Positions 42,380-51,629 of a stretch of 61,319 bases of DNA are shown piece by piece. The stretch spans positions 1-61,319 of the forward strand of contig NZ_VORW01000024.1 in assembly GCF_007997215.1 (NCBI RefSeq), written 5' to 3'. Position 1 is the first letter of the stretch, and each line of letters starts with the position of its first letter. Origin of the DNA: Algoriphagus aquimarinus. GTDB taxonomy: Bacteria > Bacteroidota > Bacteroidia > Cytophagales > Cyclobacteriaceae. The translations under genes were made by a program, and so were the position numbers. A model generated the notes under the pieces. It was not told the origin of the DNA and ran no database searches. It saw only the letters and a list, made by a program, of their open reading frames with translations.

Positions 42380-43221
42380 GATTTCTAAGAAACCTCTGCT
42401 TTGTCTTCTTGTTCGCAACTACTGCCGCTTGCGGTGGAGAGAAAGACTACCTGATTACTATCGAGACTAGTCACGGCAATATCGTGGCGGTGCTCTTTGA
42501 CGATACACCTGAGCACAAATCCAATTTCATCAAATTGGCAGAGGCTGGGAGATTTGATTCTACCGAATTCCAACGTGTCATGAAGAATTTCATGATTCAG
42601 GGTGGGGATGTTTTTACAAAAGAAAATCTTCCACCGCAAGAATGGCCAACTTTGCCAGCGGAAATCAGACCTAACTATTTCCACAGGAAAGGAATGATAG
42701 CAGCAGCTCGTCAACCAGATGGAATCAATCCAGAGCGACGGTCCAATGGATCTCAATTTTATATTACAATCGGGAAAGTTTACAATGAACTGGAGTTGAC
42801 GACGGATATGGAGCAACTTCAAAAATCACTTATGAAGTATATGGAGTTGGGAAGTCAATTAGACTTTAAAAATGAATACATCCGACTGTATAACGAGCAG
42901 AAATTCGATAGCTTGACTACATTGATTCTTTCCAAAAGAGATGAGTTAGAGTCATCACTAAATGTGAATTTGACCAAAGATTTTACTAAAGAACAAATTG
43001 AAGCTTACACGACAGTGGGCGGGGTTCCACATTTGGATAAGGAATACACGGTCTTTGGCGAAGTGATCCAAGGATTAGAAGTGGCAGAAGAGATTTCAAA
43101 TACATCCACTAACACGAGAGATAGGCCCATTGAACCTGTTTATATGACGGTGAAAGTGGAGAAAATGTCCCGAAAGAAAATTGAAAAAGAATATGGCTAC
43201 AGCTACCCAGATGGCAAGTAA
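42376..43221 (+). CDS. lipoprotein peptidyl-prolyl cis-trans isomerase (cyclophilin)
   Basis: 281 residues. A lipobox (FATTAAC, Cys19) suggests anchoring in the envelope. The cyclophilin domain has TIETSHGNIVAVLF (28-41), FDSTEFQRVMKNFMIQGGD (59-77), NGSQFYIT near 124 and the end VFGEVIQGLEVAEEI near 233. A helical insertion of about 85 residues (135-215) separates the active-site half from the last strands, unlike minimal bacterial cyclophilins. It probably helps fold exported proteins. Confidence 0.9.
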   Translation: MRFLRNLCFVFLFATTAACGGEKDYLITIETSHGNIVAVLFDDTPEHKSNFIKLAEAGRFDSTEFQRVMKNFMIQGGDVFTKENLPPQEWPTLPAEIRPNYFHRKGMIAAARQPDGINPERRSNGSQFYITIGKVYNELELTTDMEQLQKSLMKYMELGSQLDFKNEYIRLYNEQKFDSLTTLILSKRDELESSLNVNLTKDFTKEQIEAYTTVGGVPHLDKEYTVFGEVIQGLEVAEEISNTSTNTRDRPIEPVYMTVKVEKMSRKKIEKEYGYSYPDGK

Positions 43222-44128
43222 GAAGAAAATATTTATCACCGGTGCTAATGGATTACTTGGGCAAAAGCTTGTCTCCCAATTGGTGGAAAAAGGAGATTTT
43301 CAAGTCGTAGCAAGTGGAAAAGGTGACTGCAGATTGCCTGGTGGCGGATTTGAATATGCTTCTCTAGATATAACCAATGAGACTGAAGTCGAAAGTACTT
43401 TGACTAGTATCAAACCAGATATTATTATCCATGGTGCAGCAATGACTAATGTGGATCAGTGCGAATTGAACCAGGAGGCTTGTTATGACTCAAACGTCAA
43501 CGCGACAGCTTATTTGATTAAAGCCGCTGAGGTAATAAAGGCTCATTTTATTTTCGTCTCTACAGATTTCATTTTCTCCGGTGAAGAAGGGCCATTGGAT
43601 GAAAATGCCATACCTGCTCCTGTGAATTATTATGGAGAGACCAAGCTGATTGGAGAAGAAATGGTGATGAAGTCCAAAACTAAGTGGACCATAGCGAGAA
43701 CTGTATTGGTATTCGGAATCGCCCACGACATGAGCCGTACCAATATTGTACTTTGGGTGAAATCCTCCCTCGAAGCAGGGAAAGAAATTCAAGTTGTGGA
43801 TGATCAATTCAGAACGCCAACACTTGCAGAAGATCTTGCCGCAGGATGTATTTTGATAGCAGAAAAGGAAGCGGAAGGGGTTTTTAATATTTCAGGTTCA
43901 GATTTTTTGACTCCCTATGAAATGGCAAATACGACTGCCGAATTCTTTGGACTTAACAAGGGATTAATCAAGCGAGCTGATTCGAGTACTTTTACCCAGC
44001 CAGCAAAAAGGCCTTTAAAAACAGGTTTTATCATTACTAAAGCTCAGGAACAGCTTGGTTTTGAGCCGAAAACTTTCCGAACGGCAATTGGTATTTTGGC
44101 AAAACAAATTATCTTAGCCCGCACTTAA
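43211..44128 (+). CDS. NAD-dependent epimerase / dTDP-4-dehydrorhamnose reductase-like SDR
   Basis: 305 residues from MASKKKIFITGANGLLGQKL; two Met codons slightly upstream are less likely because they lie deeper in the preceding gene. The extended SDR fold has the Rossmann loop TGANGLLGQKL (10-20), a YGETK active-site motif (near 139) and DQFRTPTLAEDLA (near 198), typical of RfbD. It reduces or epimerises a nucleotide sugar; the exact substrate is unknown. It overlaps the isomerase gene by 11 bp. Confidence 0.85.
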   Translation: MASKKKIFITGANGLLGQKLVSQLVEKGDFQVVASGKGDCRLPGGGFEYASLDITNETEVESTLTSIKPDIIIHGAAMTNVDQCELNQEACYDSNVNATAYLIKAAEVIKAHFIFVSTDFIFSGEEGPLDENAIPAPVNYYGETKLIGEEMVMKSKTKWTIARTVLVFGIAHDMSRTNIVLWVKSSLEAGKEIQVVDDQFRTPTLAEDLAAGCILIAEKEAEGVFNISGSDFLTPYEMANTTAEFFGLNKGLIKRADSSTFTQPAKRPLKTGFIITKAQEQLGFEPKTFRTAIGILAKQIILART

Positions 44129-44168
44129 AAAGCAGTCTATACACCCTAATTTAACTTTAAAACAATTT

Positions 44169-45554
44169 ATGGCAGTTAATAACGAAACTGAAGAAAGAGG
44201 TGAGTTTGGTTCTAGTCTCGGGTTTATCATGGCAGCTGCCGGATCTGCCGTAGGTCTTGGGAATATATGGAGATTCCCATATTTAGTAGGTGAAAATGGA
44301 GGCGGAGCATTTGTATTTGTTTATATTCTATGTGTGCTATTTATAGCTTTGCCTCTACTATTTAATGAAATAGCCTTAGGTAGAAAATCTGGTAAAAACC
44401 CAATTGGAGCTATCCGAGACACGGGAGGAAATAAGTTCTGGCAGCTTGCTGGTGTACTTTGCGTGCTAGTTTGTTTCTTCGTGTTTAGCTATTATTCCGT
44501 TATAGCAGGTTGGACAGTAGGTTATATTATTACTGAAATAATCAATGTGCCGGTAGATTTTTCGGAGTTTGTGAAGACACCCTTGTACGTGATTCCTTTG
44601 ACTTTCATCTTTATCTTGATGACTATTTTCATTGTTTTGGGAGGTGTATCTGGAGGTATAGAGAAAGCATCTAAATTTTTGATGCCAGTATTGTTTATCA
44701 TTATTATTTTTATTGCAGGAAGAGCTGTTACTCTAGAAGGTGCAGGCGCTGGTATTGAATATTATTTGAAGCCTGACTTCAGCAAAATTAATCCAGCGGT
44801 TATACTTCAGGCACTTGGTCAAGCCTTCTTCTCTATGTCTGTAGGTTGGGGGTTGATGATCACTTTCGGGTCTTATTTACCTAAGAAATCTAATATCATA
44901 CAGTCTGCGGGATGGATTGCAGGGATGGACACTTCAGTCGCTTTGTTAGGTGGACTAATGGTTTTCCCAGCTTTATTTGCTTTGCTTCCGGGAAAGGATC
45001 CTGCAGCAGGTCCAGCATTGGTTTTTGACGTATTACCAAAAGTATTTGCTGCCATGCCTGGTGGTCACATTGTAGGGGCGCTTTTCTTTATCTTATTGAT
45101 GGTAGCGGCATTGACTTCTACCATTTCCATGCTTGAGGTTCCGGTAGCTTATATGATCGATGATAGAAAGTGGGGCAGAAAACGTGCTACTTGGACAATT
45201 GGTATTGCGGCGATGGCTCTTTCTGTTCCTTCAGCTTTGTCTCAGATCCCAGGTACATTCTTTGCCAACTTACATATCAACTTCTTTGGAAACAGACTTG
45301 AAGGATTCTTTGGGATCATGGATTTTGTGTTCGGTACGTTTGCCGTGATCGTGATTTGTTTGATGCTGGCGCTTTACACAGGTTGGGCATCAAAAATCTC
45401 TGATTATGCAGATGAGCTTAAATTGGGAGCGCCTAAGTTTAAGGGGCCTTTCAGAGCAGGTTGGATATTCTTCGTTAGATGGATTTGTCCTATCGTAATC
45501 ATTCTATTAATACTAAATATGGTTGGTGTCTTTGGTACTGAGCAAGCGGCATAA
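44169..45554 (+). CDS. neurotransmitter:sodium symporter family transporter
   Basis: 461 residues with about eleven or twelve transmembrane helices. The N-terminal signature GSAVGLGNIWRFPYLVGENG (residues 26-45) with GGGAFVFVY is the Na+/substrate site of the NSS (LeuT) family, and the unwound helix 6 region is GQAFFSMSVGWGLMITFGS (near 217-235). It imports an amino acid or related amine with sodium. A terminator follows. The upstream gap of 40 bp suggests weak coupling to the SDR gene. Confidence 0.93.
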   Translation: MAVNNETEERGEFGSSLGFIMAAAGSAVGLGNIWRFPYLVGENGGGAFVFVYILCVLFIALPLLFNEIALGRKSGKNPIGAIRDTGGNKFWQLAGVLCVLVCFFVFSYYSVIAGWTVGYIITEIINVPVDFSEFVKTPLYVIPLTFIFILMTIFIVLGGVSGGIEKASKFLMPVLFIIIIFIAGRAVTLEGAGAGIEYYLKPDFSKINPAVILQALGQAFFSMSVGWGLMITFGSYLPKKSNIIQSAGWIAGMDTSVALLGGLMVFPALFALLPGKDPAAGPALVFDVLPKVFAAMPGGHIVGALFFILLMVAALTSTISMLEVPVAYMIDDRKWGRKRATWTIGIAAMALSVPSALSQIPGTFFANLHINFFGNRLEGFFGIMDFVFGTFAVIVICLMLALYTGWASKISDYADELKLGAPKFKGPFRAGWIFFVRWICPIVIILLILNMVGVFGTEQAA

Positions 45555-45576
45555 AAGGTATACGCATAGATATTTG

Positions 45577-45605
45577 AAAAGGAAGTCTTCGGGCTTCCTT
45601 TTCTT
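45577..45605 (+). terminator. symporter gene terminator
   Basis: AAAAGGAAG / CTTCCTTTT with an 8-nt loop, 22 bp after the stop codon. Confidence 0.8.
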
Positions 45606-45698
45606 GTTTTGGCTGGTAATGGTGTATTGGCAAGGGAATTGCTAATTTTTCTTAAATTCTTTCGTTACTAAGCTTACTAAACCAATAACTATAAAGCC

Positions 45699-46289
45699 AT
45701 GAAAAAGCTCGTTCTATCCCTAGCCTTACTTGCGATCACGCTTGCGGGCTATTCACAAGGATTCTCCTTTGGCCCTAAAGTGGGACTAAGTCAGACCAGT
45801 CTGGATCTCAAAAGTGATCAATTCAAAAATGGGGAATCCAAATTCGGATACCATGTGGGCGTTTTTGCCAGAATCGGTCTTGGAGGATTATACCTTCAGC
45901 CGGAAGTGTTATACACTCAGACCCAAGGACAATTTACATTCGATCCGGACGACCAGCCGATTAAGGAGTATGAAGCAGATTTCAATAGAGTAGATATTCC
46001 AGTAATGCTCGGGTTTAAGATGTTTAAATTGCTTAGAGTTCAGGCTGGGCCGATTGCCAGCATTAATGTGAATTCGAAGCTGAAAGAAGCAGGGCAAACT
46101 GTGCAGAATGCAGACTTTAAGGACGCAACAATTGGCTATCAAGCCGGACTTGGATTGGATATTGGCAACCTGATAATAGATGCCAAATATGAAAGTTCAT
46201 TGGATAAATTCAGCGGAAACGTAGGTAACTTTCAAACTGACCAACGGACAAACCAATGGATTCTCTCAGTAGGTTTTAGATTGTTCTAA
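45699..46289 (+). CDS. PorT family outer membrane beta-barrel protein
   Basis: 196 residues. Signal peptide MKKLVLSLALLAITLAGYSQ (1-20). FSFGPKVGLSQTSLDLKSDQ is the first strand pair, and the barrel ends QWILSVGFRLF with a terminal Phe. The family is the opacity-type eight-stranded barrel group (PorT / OMP_b-brl_2), abundant in Bacteroidota. No specific function can be assigned. Single gene with its own terminator. Confidence 0.82.
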   Translation: MKKLVLSLALLAITLAGYSQGFSFGPKVGLSQTSLDLKSDQFKNGESKFGYHVGVFARIGLGGLYLQPEVLYTQTQGQFTFDPDDQPIKEYEADFNRVDIPVMLGFKMFKLLRVQAGPIASINVNSKLKEAGQTVQNADFKDATIGYQAGLGLDIGNLIIDAKYESSLDKFSGNVGNFQTDQRTNQWILSVGFRLF

Positions 46290-46304
46290 ACTCCAGATCC
46301 CAAC

Positions 46305-46344
46305 AAAAAAGCCCGATTGAAAATATTTTCAATCGGGCTTTTTT
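46305..46344. terminator. bidirectional terminator
   Basis: A 40-bp perfect palindrome: AAAAAAGCCCGATTGAAAAT and its complement. It separates the PorT-type gene from the convergent VOC gene. Confidence 0.9.
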
Positions 46345-46364
46345 GTGAGTTTCTTAGAAAAGAA

Positions 46365-46796
46365 TCAATAATCATCATTTATTTCGAGCCACATTCCATC
46401 AGGATCCTGGATGTAGATTTGTCTAACTCCATCGACTCTAACCGTCACTTTTCCTTTCTCTCCCGGCCAACTTTCGAATGGATAATTTGTGTTTTCAAGT
46501 GTTTTGATAAAAGCATCCATGTCCTTCATGCTAAAACAAAGATGATTCACTTTTGAGATTTGAGTTGGTACGTTTGGTGCCTCGATGATATGAAGTGCAG
46601 CTCCTCCTCCGATATCATACCAAGCATGCACCCCGTCTTTGAAAGGCTCTTCAATTTCTTCTAAGCCCACAATTTTCTGATAAAACTCTTTGCTGGAATT
46701 CAAGTTGCTAACATGGACGGCGATATGATTTACTTTGATTTGGGCAAAAGTACTCATAGTGATTCCTAACAATAAAAAGGTGAATAAGGCTTTCAT
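46365..46796 (-). CDS. exported VOC (glyoxalase-fold) protein
   Basis: 143 residues from MKALFTFLLLGITMSTFAQ, a signal peptide; a Met five codons earlier is possible. The VOC fold is clear: IKVNHIAVHVSNLNSSKEFY (20-39), KVNHLCFSMKDMDAFI (near 82) and the end YIQDPDGMWLEINDDY, with His, His and Glu in metal positions. A periplasmic glyoxalase-like enzyme of unknown substrate, the second exported VOC protein in this window. Confidence 0.8.
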   Translation of the reverse strand: MKALFTFLLLGITMSTFAQIKVNHIAVHVSNLNSSKEFYQKIVGLEEIEEPFKDGVHAWYDIGGGAALHIIEAPNVPTQISKVNHLCFSMKDMDAFIKTLENTNYPFESWPGEKGKVTVRVDGVRQIYIQDPDGMWLEINDDY

Positions 46797-46875
46797 AGGC
46801 TTTTGGGTCATTTAAATTAATAAGACAGTCTAATGTTAGCATTTTTGAGGATGGATTGAAAATAAATTCAGATAA

Positions 46876-46917
46876 TAAACAAGAAAGCACCCGACTAGGC
46901 GGGTGCTTTCTTGTTCT
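46876..46917. terminator. bidirectional terminator
   Basis: A perfect 16-bp inverted repeat AACAAGAAAGCACCCG (46878-46893) / CGGGTGCTTTCTTGTT (46900-46915). It lies after the S41 protease gene, upstream of the VOC gene. Confidence 0.85.
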
Positions 46918-46941
46918 TCTAATTCACAGAATCACTCTTAG

Positions 46942-48594
46942 CTATTCTTCCTCTTCGTTGTGAAGGTCAGTAGCTAAAGCTAGTTTCTCTGCTTCATCAA
47001 ATAATTTGATGGCTTGCAAATAAACTTCGTTGATGTCATTGACCACTTTATAGAAAGCGCTATCATCATAAATCTGTCTTCCTAAATGCGCTTTCACCAA
47101 GATTTTTAAATACTCTTTAGACTTATTAAAGTCTTTAGAATCATATTCGACTTTGTTCTTCTTGCCGTACTCTACCAATTTAGTAAGCATAGCATCACTG
47201 ACTGTGTAATCCGTGTAGTACTGATCCAAAGTCATATTTTCGAATGTGGTTTTGTTTTCATTGACATAGTCAAGAATGAATTCTCTAGACGCATCAGAAT
47301 TGAACAGCTTACTCACATAAGGAGAAGACATCGTAGTGTCCCATGGCACGAAGTAGTCAGGCATAATTCCTCCGCCACCATAGACGGTGCGCCCTTTGAC
47401 GGTTTCATATTTCAAACTGTCATTGAACTTGATACTATCAGCAGAGAAGAACTCTCCATGCTTGTAACGATTCATGTAATCACTTTCGTAAGCTTCATAA
47501 TTCGCACCATAAGGCTTTTGGATAGATCTTCCTGATGGCGTATAATATCTAGCAATAGTCAATCGCAACTCTGCACCATCTGATAAATCGATAGGCATTT
47601 GCACTAATCCTTTTCCAAAGGATCTTCTACCAACGATCAAACCTCTGTCATTATCTTGGATGGCTCCGGCCAGGATCTCAGAAGCGGAAGCAGAACCTTC
47701 ATTTACAAGGACGATTACAGGCCCTTCTTCAAACATTCCAGGTTTGAAAGCATATGCTTTTTGATTGTATTGCTCTACTTTTCCTTCTTGAGAAACGATC
47801 AATGCTTTTTCGCCCAGTAGCTCATCAGCCATATTGATAGCCGCACCCATGTATCCACCAGGATTTCCTTGAAGGTCGATTACCAGTTTCTTCATCCCTT
47901 TGCTTTTCAGGTCAGCGATGGATTCTTTGAATTCGTCATAAGTGGTCGCCGCAAATCGGGTTACTTTGATGTATCCGATCTCATTGTTGACCATATAAGA
48001 TGCGTTAATGCTGTATTGAGGGATCTTGTCGCGAGTTATCCTGTATTCGATAAGCTCTTCCTGGTTTTTACGCTTCATGTCCACGACTACCACAGAGCCT
48101 TTTGGACCACGTAGTTTTTCGAAGACATCACGATTAGTTACCCCGACACCGGCCATAGTTTCTCCGTCTACTCGGATGATTTGATCACCAGATTGAATGC
48201 CTAGAGCCTCAGAAGGTCCACCAGTTAAAGGAGCTACTACATAGATCGTATCACGTATAATCCCGAATTCAACTCCAATGCCATCAAATTCCCCGTCAAG
48301 CTGGGATTGTACAATAGATGCATCCTTTGCAGGGATATAGCTAGAGTGTGGATCTAAGTGCTCAAGCATTTTGGTGATGCCATACTCTACCAGTTCGTTG
48401 GTATTGACACTGTCCACATAATCTCTGTTGACATAGGTCATTATCTCCTGAAGCTTATAAAGTGCAGCTCTAAGATCATTTTGATTTCCTTTTGGCTCAG
48501 CAAAAGTTGCCCCGATCCAGATACCTGCAGATATGGCAAGCGCCAATATTATAGGAAGTCTGATTTGGGATTTGGTATTTTTTGTCTCGCTCAC
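46942..48594 (-). CDS. S41 family C-terminal processing protease
   Basis: 550 residues from the GTG that begins MSETKNTKSQIRLPIILALA, which puts one transmembrane anchor near residues 12-28. An open frame continues to an ATG at 48720 (592 residues), but those first 42 residues are polar and unlike the family. A PDZ domain includes VAPLTGGPSEALGIQSGDQI. The catalytic Ser lies in VNEGSASASEILAGAIQDND and the Lys in GRRSFGKGLVQM. It cleaves exported or misfolded proteins in the periplasm. Confidence 0.88.
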   Translation of the reverse strand: MSETKNTKSQIRLPIILALAISAGIWIGATFAEPKGNQNDLRAALYKLQEIMTYVNRDYVDSVNTNELVEYGITKMLEHLDPHSSYIPAKDASIVQSQLDGEFDGIGVEFGIIRDTIYVVAPLTGGPSEALGIQSGDQIIRVDGETMAGVGVTNRDVFEKLRGPKGSVVVVDMKRKNQEELIEYRITRDKIPQYSINASYMVNNEIGYIKVTRFAATTYDEFKESIADLKSKGMKKLVIDLQGNPGGYMGAAINMADELLGEKALIVSQEGKVEQYNQKAYAFKPGMFEEGPVIVLVNEGSASASEILAGAIQDNDRGLIVGRRSFGKGLVQMPIDLSDGAELRLTIARYYTPSGRSIQKPYGANYEAYESDYMNRYKHGEFFSADSIKFNDSLKYETVKGRTVYGGGGIMPDYFVPWDTTMSSPYVSKLFNSDASREFILDYVNENKTTFENMTLDQYYTDYTVSDAMLTKLVEYGKKNKVEYDSKDFNKSKEYLKILVKAHLGRQIYDDSAFYKVVNDINEVYLQAIKLFDEAEKLALATDLHNEEEE

Positions 48595-48750
48595 AGCTTT
48601 CTCTTTCAGTTGGTTATTGTCTTTATTGTTACTGTAAATTACCCAATTTTGCCCTCTTTCCGGGTAGTCATTTGATAAATCTATCAAATGTTTATACGGG
48701 GGGTGAGTATAATGGCTCAATTTATTCCCCTTTTTTCTGTTAAAAAAAAT

Positions 48751-48758
48751 TATTTTTG
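48751..48758 (+). promoter_or_regulatory. -7 element directly before the hemerythrin gene
   Basis: TATTTTTG matches TAnnTTTG and ends 4 bp before the ATG at 48763. No spaced TTG partner is evident. Confidence 0.35.
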
Positions 48759-48762
48759 CAAG

Positions 48763-49521
48763 ATGCGAACCGAAGGCGATTTTGAAAAGGCACTTGTAGG
48801 CGACTTAGTTTCTGAAAACTATGTCTTTGCTTCTGTGCTACACTATTTCGGAATTAGCTTTTATCAATACCCTACGGAGTCATTGGAGATGGTTTGTAAA
48901 AAGCATAGGGTTCATTCTAGCCAACTAATAACAGAGCTGGAATCTTGGGCTCAAAGGAAAGAGCCTACCACTGAGGATCTTTACCTGAATCCCATTGAAA
49001 TTTTGGTGGCCTATTTGAAGAAAAAGCACTACTATTTTGTGCGTCAAGAATTACCTTTTCTTTCTAATATTATCTCTGGAATAGACCCAGAGCCTAAGTT
49101 TGCGCCCTTAATGGCAGATCTTAGGATTATGTTTCCGCTATTTGTGGAAGATTTTATTCATCATATTCATGAAGAAGAAAGCAGGCTTTTCAAGAGAATA
49201 GAATTGCTTCAGGATATTGAGGAAAATAGGTTTTCACTGAATGATGCCATCACAATTTTGGAAAGGGACCCAGTTCATTTGCTCGCGGATCAGCATGAAG
49301 TCCACGATGATGAAATGGAAGGGATCAGAAAGCTCACTGTTGATTATTCATTGGAAGCGGATGCACCGCTTACGATGAAGGTGCTTTATCACGAACTGCA
49401 GAACTTCGAACAGGAACTTAGAATCCACGCAAAAATCGAAGACGAACTTCTTTTCCCTAAAGCTGTTGAGCTGGAAAGGGAGGCTTTGCGCCAATTCAAG
49501 AAAAAAACCAGAAAAAACTGA
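48763..49521 (+). CDS. hemerythrin domain protein (RIC/ScdA-like)
   Basis: 252 residues from MRTEGDFEKALVGDLVSENY; open codons further upstream are probably not translated. The N-terminal half resembles the short ScdA_N-like helical segment (LHYFGISFYQYPTESLEMVC). The C-terminal half is a hemerythrin four-helix bundle with candidate iron ligands: His in FIHHIHEEESRL, LADQHEVHDDEM, and LRIHAKIEDELLFP. Such proteins repair iron-sulfur clusters or sense oxygen and nitric oxide. ruvX starts at its last base. Confidence 0.83.
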   Translation: MRTEGDFEKALVGDLVSENYVFASVLHYFGISFYQYPTESLEMVCKKHRVHSSQLITELESWAQRKEPTTEDLYLNPIEILVAYLKKKHYYFVRQELPFLSNIISGIDPEPKFAPLMADLRIMFPLFVEDFIHHIHEEESRLFKRIELLQDIEENRFSLNDAITILERDPVHLLADQHEVHDDEMEGIRKLTVDYSLEADAPLTMKVLYHELQNFEQELRIHAKIEDELLFPKAVELEREALRQFKKKTRKN

Positions 49522-49934
49522 TGCCCAGAATACTCGCGATTGACCTGGGAACCAAAAGAACCGGCCTAGCTGTTACCGACCCATTGAAAATGTTGGCTAA
49601 TCCATTGGAAACCATTGAGACTTCCACGCTGCTTGACTATCTGAAAAGTTATTGTGAAAGAGAAGAGGTGGATACGTTGGTATTAGGCTATCCGACCCGA
49701 TTGAATGGGCAGGATAATGAGATGACCCCTAAAGTGATCACCATGAAGGATAGGCTTTCAAAGGCTTTTCCAGATAAAAAAATAGAACTCGTCGATGAGC
49801 GGTTCACTTCTAAGACGGCCATGCAAAGCATGATTTCCATGGGAAGTAAAAAGAAAGACAGAAAAGAAAAAGCTGGAAACCTGGACAAGGTGAGCGCGGC
49901 AATTATTCTACAATCCTATTTAGAAAGACAATGA
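49521..49934 (+). CDS. ruvX: Holliday junction resolvase-like protein RuvX/YqgF
   Basis: 137 residues of the RNase H-fold YqgF family. The first strand IDLGTKRTGLAVTDP (6-20) carries the catalytic Asp. VLGYPTRLNGQDNEM (53-67) and LVDERFTSKTA (92-102) supply the other acidic residues. Family members take part in pre-16S rRNA end processing and resolve four-way junctions in vitro. Overlaps the preceding gene by one base and def by four, so it is translated in a coupled unit. Confidence 0.95.
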   Translation: MPRILAIDLGTKRTGLAVTDPLKMLANPLETIETSTLLDYLKSYCEREEVDTLVLGYPTRLNGQDNEMTPKVITMKDRLSKAFPDKKIELVDERFTSKTAMQSMISMGSKKKDRKEKAGNLDKVSAAIILQSYLERQ

Positions 49935-50485
49935 TTTATCCTATAGTTGCTTACGGTAACGCGATATTGAAGAAAGAAGCCGAGGAAATTACCGAAGGAA
50001 CAGAGCTCGATGAGCTGATCAAGAATATGTTTGCCACGATGGACAACGCCAGCGGCGTGGGTCTTGCAGCGCCCCAAATCAATCAAAGTATAAGCCTTTT
50101 TGTGATTGATAGTACGTTAATGCTCGATGAAGAAGATGAAGAAGTCGGTATTCGCCGTGTATTTATCAATCCTATAATTTTGGATGAATATGGCGATGAC
50201 TACAGTTTTGAAGAAGGTTGCTTGAGTATTCCGGAAATCCGTGCAGAAATCACCCGTCCTGAGACCTTGACGATCGAGTATTACGATGAAAACTGGAATC
50301 TGAAAGAGGAGGAATTCTCAGGAATGACCGCTCGCGTGATCCAGCATGAGTACGATCACTTGGAAGGGATATTATTTGTGGACTATTTGAAAGGTCTTAA
50401 AAAACGACTTGTCAAATCCAAACTGATCGATGTCAGCAAAGGAAAAATATCTACAGATTACCGAATGATTTATCCTCTAAAATGA
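49931..50485 (+). CDS. def: peptide deformylase
   Basis: 184 residues. The three catalytic motifs are intact: GVGLAAPQ (42-49), EGCLSIPE (95-102) and HEYDHLEG (139-146), with Cys97 and His139/His143 as metal ligands. It removes the formyl group from nascent proteins. It overlaps ruvX by 4 bp (ATGA) and the nitrilase gene by 4 bp. Confidence 0.97.
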   Translation: MIYPIVAYGNAILKKEAEEITEGTELDELIKNMFATMDNASGVGLAAPQINQSISLFVIDSTLMLDEEDEEVGIRRVFINPIILDEYGDDYSFEEGCLSIPEIRAEITRPETLTIEYYDENWNLKEEEFSGMTARVIQHEYDHLEGILFVDYLKGLKKRLVKSKLIDVSKGKISTDYRMIYPLK

Positions 50486-51279
50486 TCAAAGCTCCCCAAC
50501 TCAAAATAGCACTTGTACAAACCAATCTTTATTGGAAAAATAAAGTGGCAAATCTGGCGATGCTGGAAGAGAAAATGTGGGAGATAGATAATGAGGTTGA
50601 TTTGATTATTCTGCCGGAAATGTTTCCGACTGGATTTAGCATGGATGCTGCAGAGCTTGCAGAGCCGATGAATCTCAACGTTTGCAAGTGGATGATTCAA
50701 ATGGCTACGCAAAAGAAAGCAACCATTACTGGAAGTGCGATTATTCAAGTTGATGGCAAGTATTACAATCGCCTGCTCTGGGTACATCCAGACGGGATGA
50801 TTCAGCATTACGACAAGCGACATCTTTTTCGGATGGCTGATGAGGATCAGTCTTTTTCCGCGGGAGAGAGATTGCCGATTTTTGAGCTGAATGGCTGGAA
50901 GATTTGTCCGCAGGTCTGTTATGATCTGCGATTCCCAATCTGGTCTAGAAATAGATTGATCGACGGGGAACTGGGTTACGATCTGATTTTTTATGTGGCA
51001 TCATGGCCTGCAGCTAGAGTTTCGGCTTGGGATGCGCTTTTGCCAGCCAGAGCAATTGAGAATTTAGCCTACGCTATAGGTGTGAATCGGGTAGAAGAGG
51101 ATGGTAATGGGATAAAGTACAACGGACATTCCGCCGCATATGACTTCAAAGGGACTCAGATTGAGTTTTTGGGAGAAAGTGAGAAGATCACTTTAGTGAC
51201 TTTGGATGCTGAGGAGCTCGATTCTTATCGAAACAAATTTCCCGCCTGGATGGATTCAGATGACTTTGTTGTCAAATAA
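50482..51279 (+). CDS. nitrilase-fold amidohydrolase (omega-amidase-like)
   Basis: 265 residues. The catalytic triad is visible: Glu46 (LPEMFPTGFS), Lys112 (HYDKRHLFRM) and Cys146 (CPQVCYDLRFPIWSRN). The spacing and the sequence around Cys146 match omega-amidases such as YafV/NIT2, which hydrolyse 2-oxoglutaramate or 2-oxosuccinamate. Last gene of the hemerythrin-ruvX-def operon; the pairing with def is a matter of coupled expression, not of pathway. Confidence 0.9.
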   Translation: MIKAPQLKIALVQTNLYWKNKVANLAMLEEKMWEIDNEVDLIILPEMFPTGFSMDAAELAEPMNLNVCKWMIQMATQKKATITGSAIIQVDGKYYNRLLWVHPDGMIQHYDKRHLFRMADEDQSFSAGERLPIFELNGWKICPQVCYDLRFPIWSRNRLIDGELGYDLIFYVASWPAARVSAWDALLPARAIENLAYAIGVNRVEEDGNGIKYNGHSAAYDFKGTQIEFLGESEKITLVTLDAEELDSYRNKFPAWMDSDDFVVK

Positions 51280-51629
51280 AATCTATGTTTCCTTTCTACT
51301 TGAAAAAGTAAAAGGCGGCTTTATGTATGCTAAACATTAGCATGGACGCCACTTCGGTCACCCGTCTTCTGTCTTCGGTCTGAACAAACAAAGGAAAGAA
51401 GGAGACTGATGAAGTAGAGTGCTTTAATATCAAGTAATCCTTTTTTCATACACTCAGTACTTTACGCGAGCGGAATTTGAAACAAGGATATTTTGCGTAT
51501 TTTAGCCCCAATATTTTAAGACCCTGTTTCCTCTTTTTTCCAATCCAAATACATTTTGAAATGGATCTGACCTAGCTAGGTCAATTGAAGGCTCAGGGTA
51601 TAACATGTCTTTTTAGAACTCTTAAAACC
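51280..51629. other. gap upstream of icd
   Basis: 350 bp without a gene. I see no tRNA or convincing short ORF. The only notable feature is the 16-bp palindrome at 51568-51583. Confidence 0.6.
51568..51583. promoter_or_regulatory. 16-bp perfect palindrome before icd
   Basis: TGACCTAGCTAGGTCA is its own reverse complement and has no spacer. It lies 46 bp upstream of the icd start codon and could be a dimeric regulator's operator. A single site may also arise by chance. Confidence 0.4.

Noticed and set aside
42385..42822. Minus-strand open frame of 145 codons opposite the cyclophilin lipoprotein gene
   Set aside because: Lies wholly inside a gene with intact motifs; antisense artefact.
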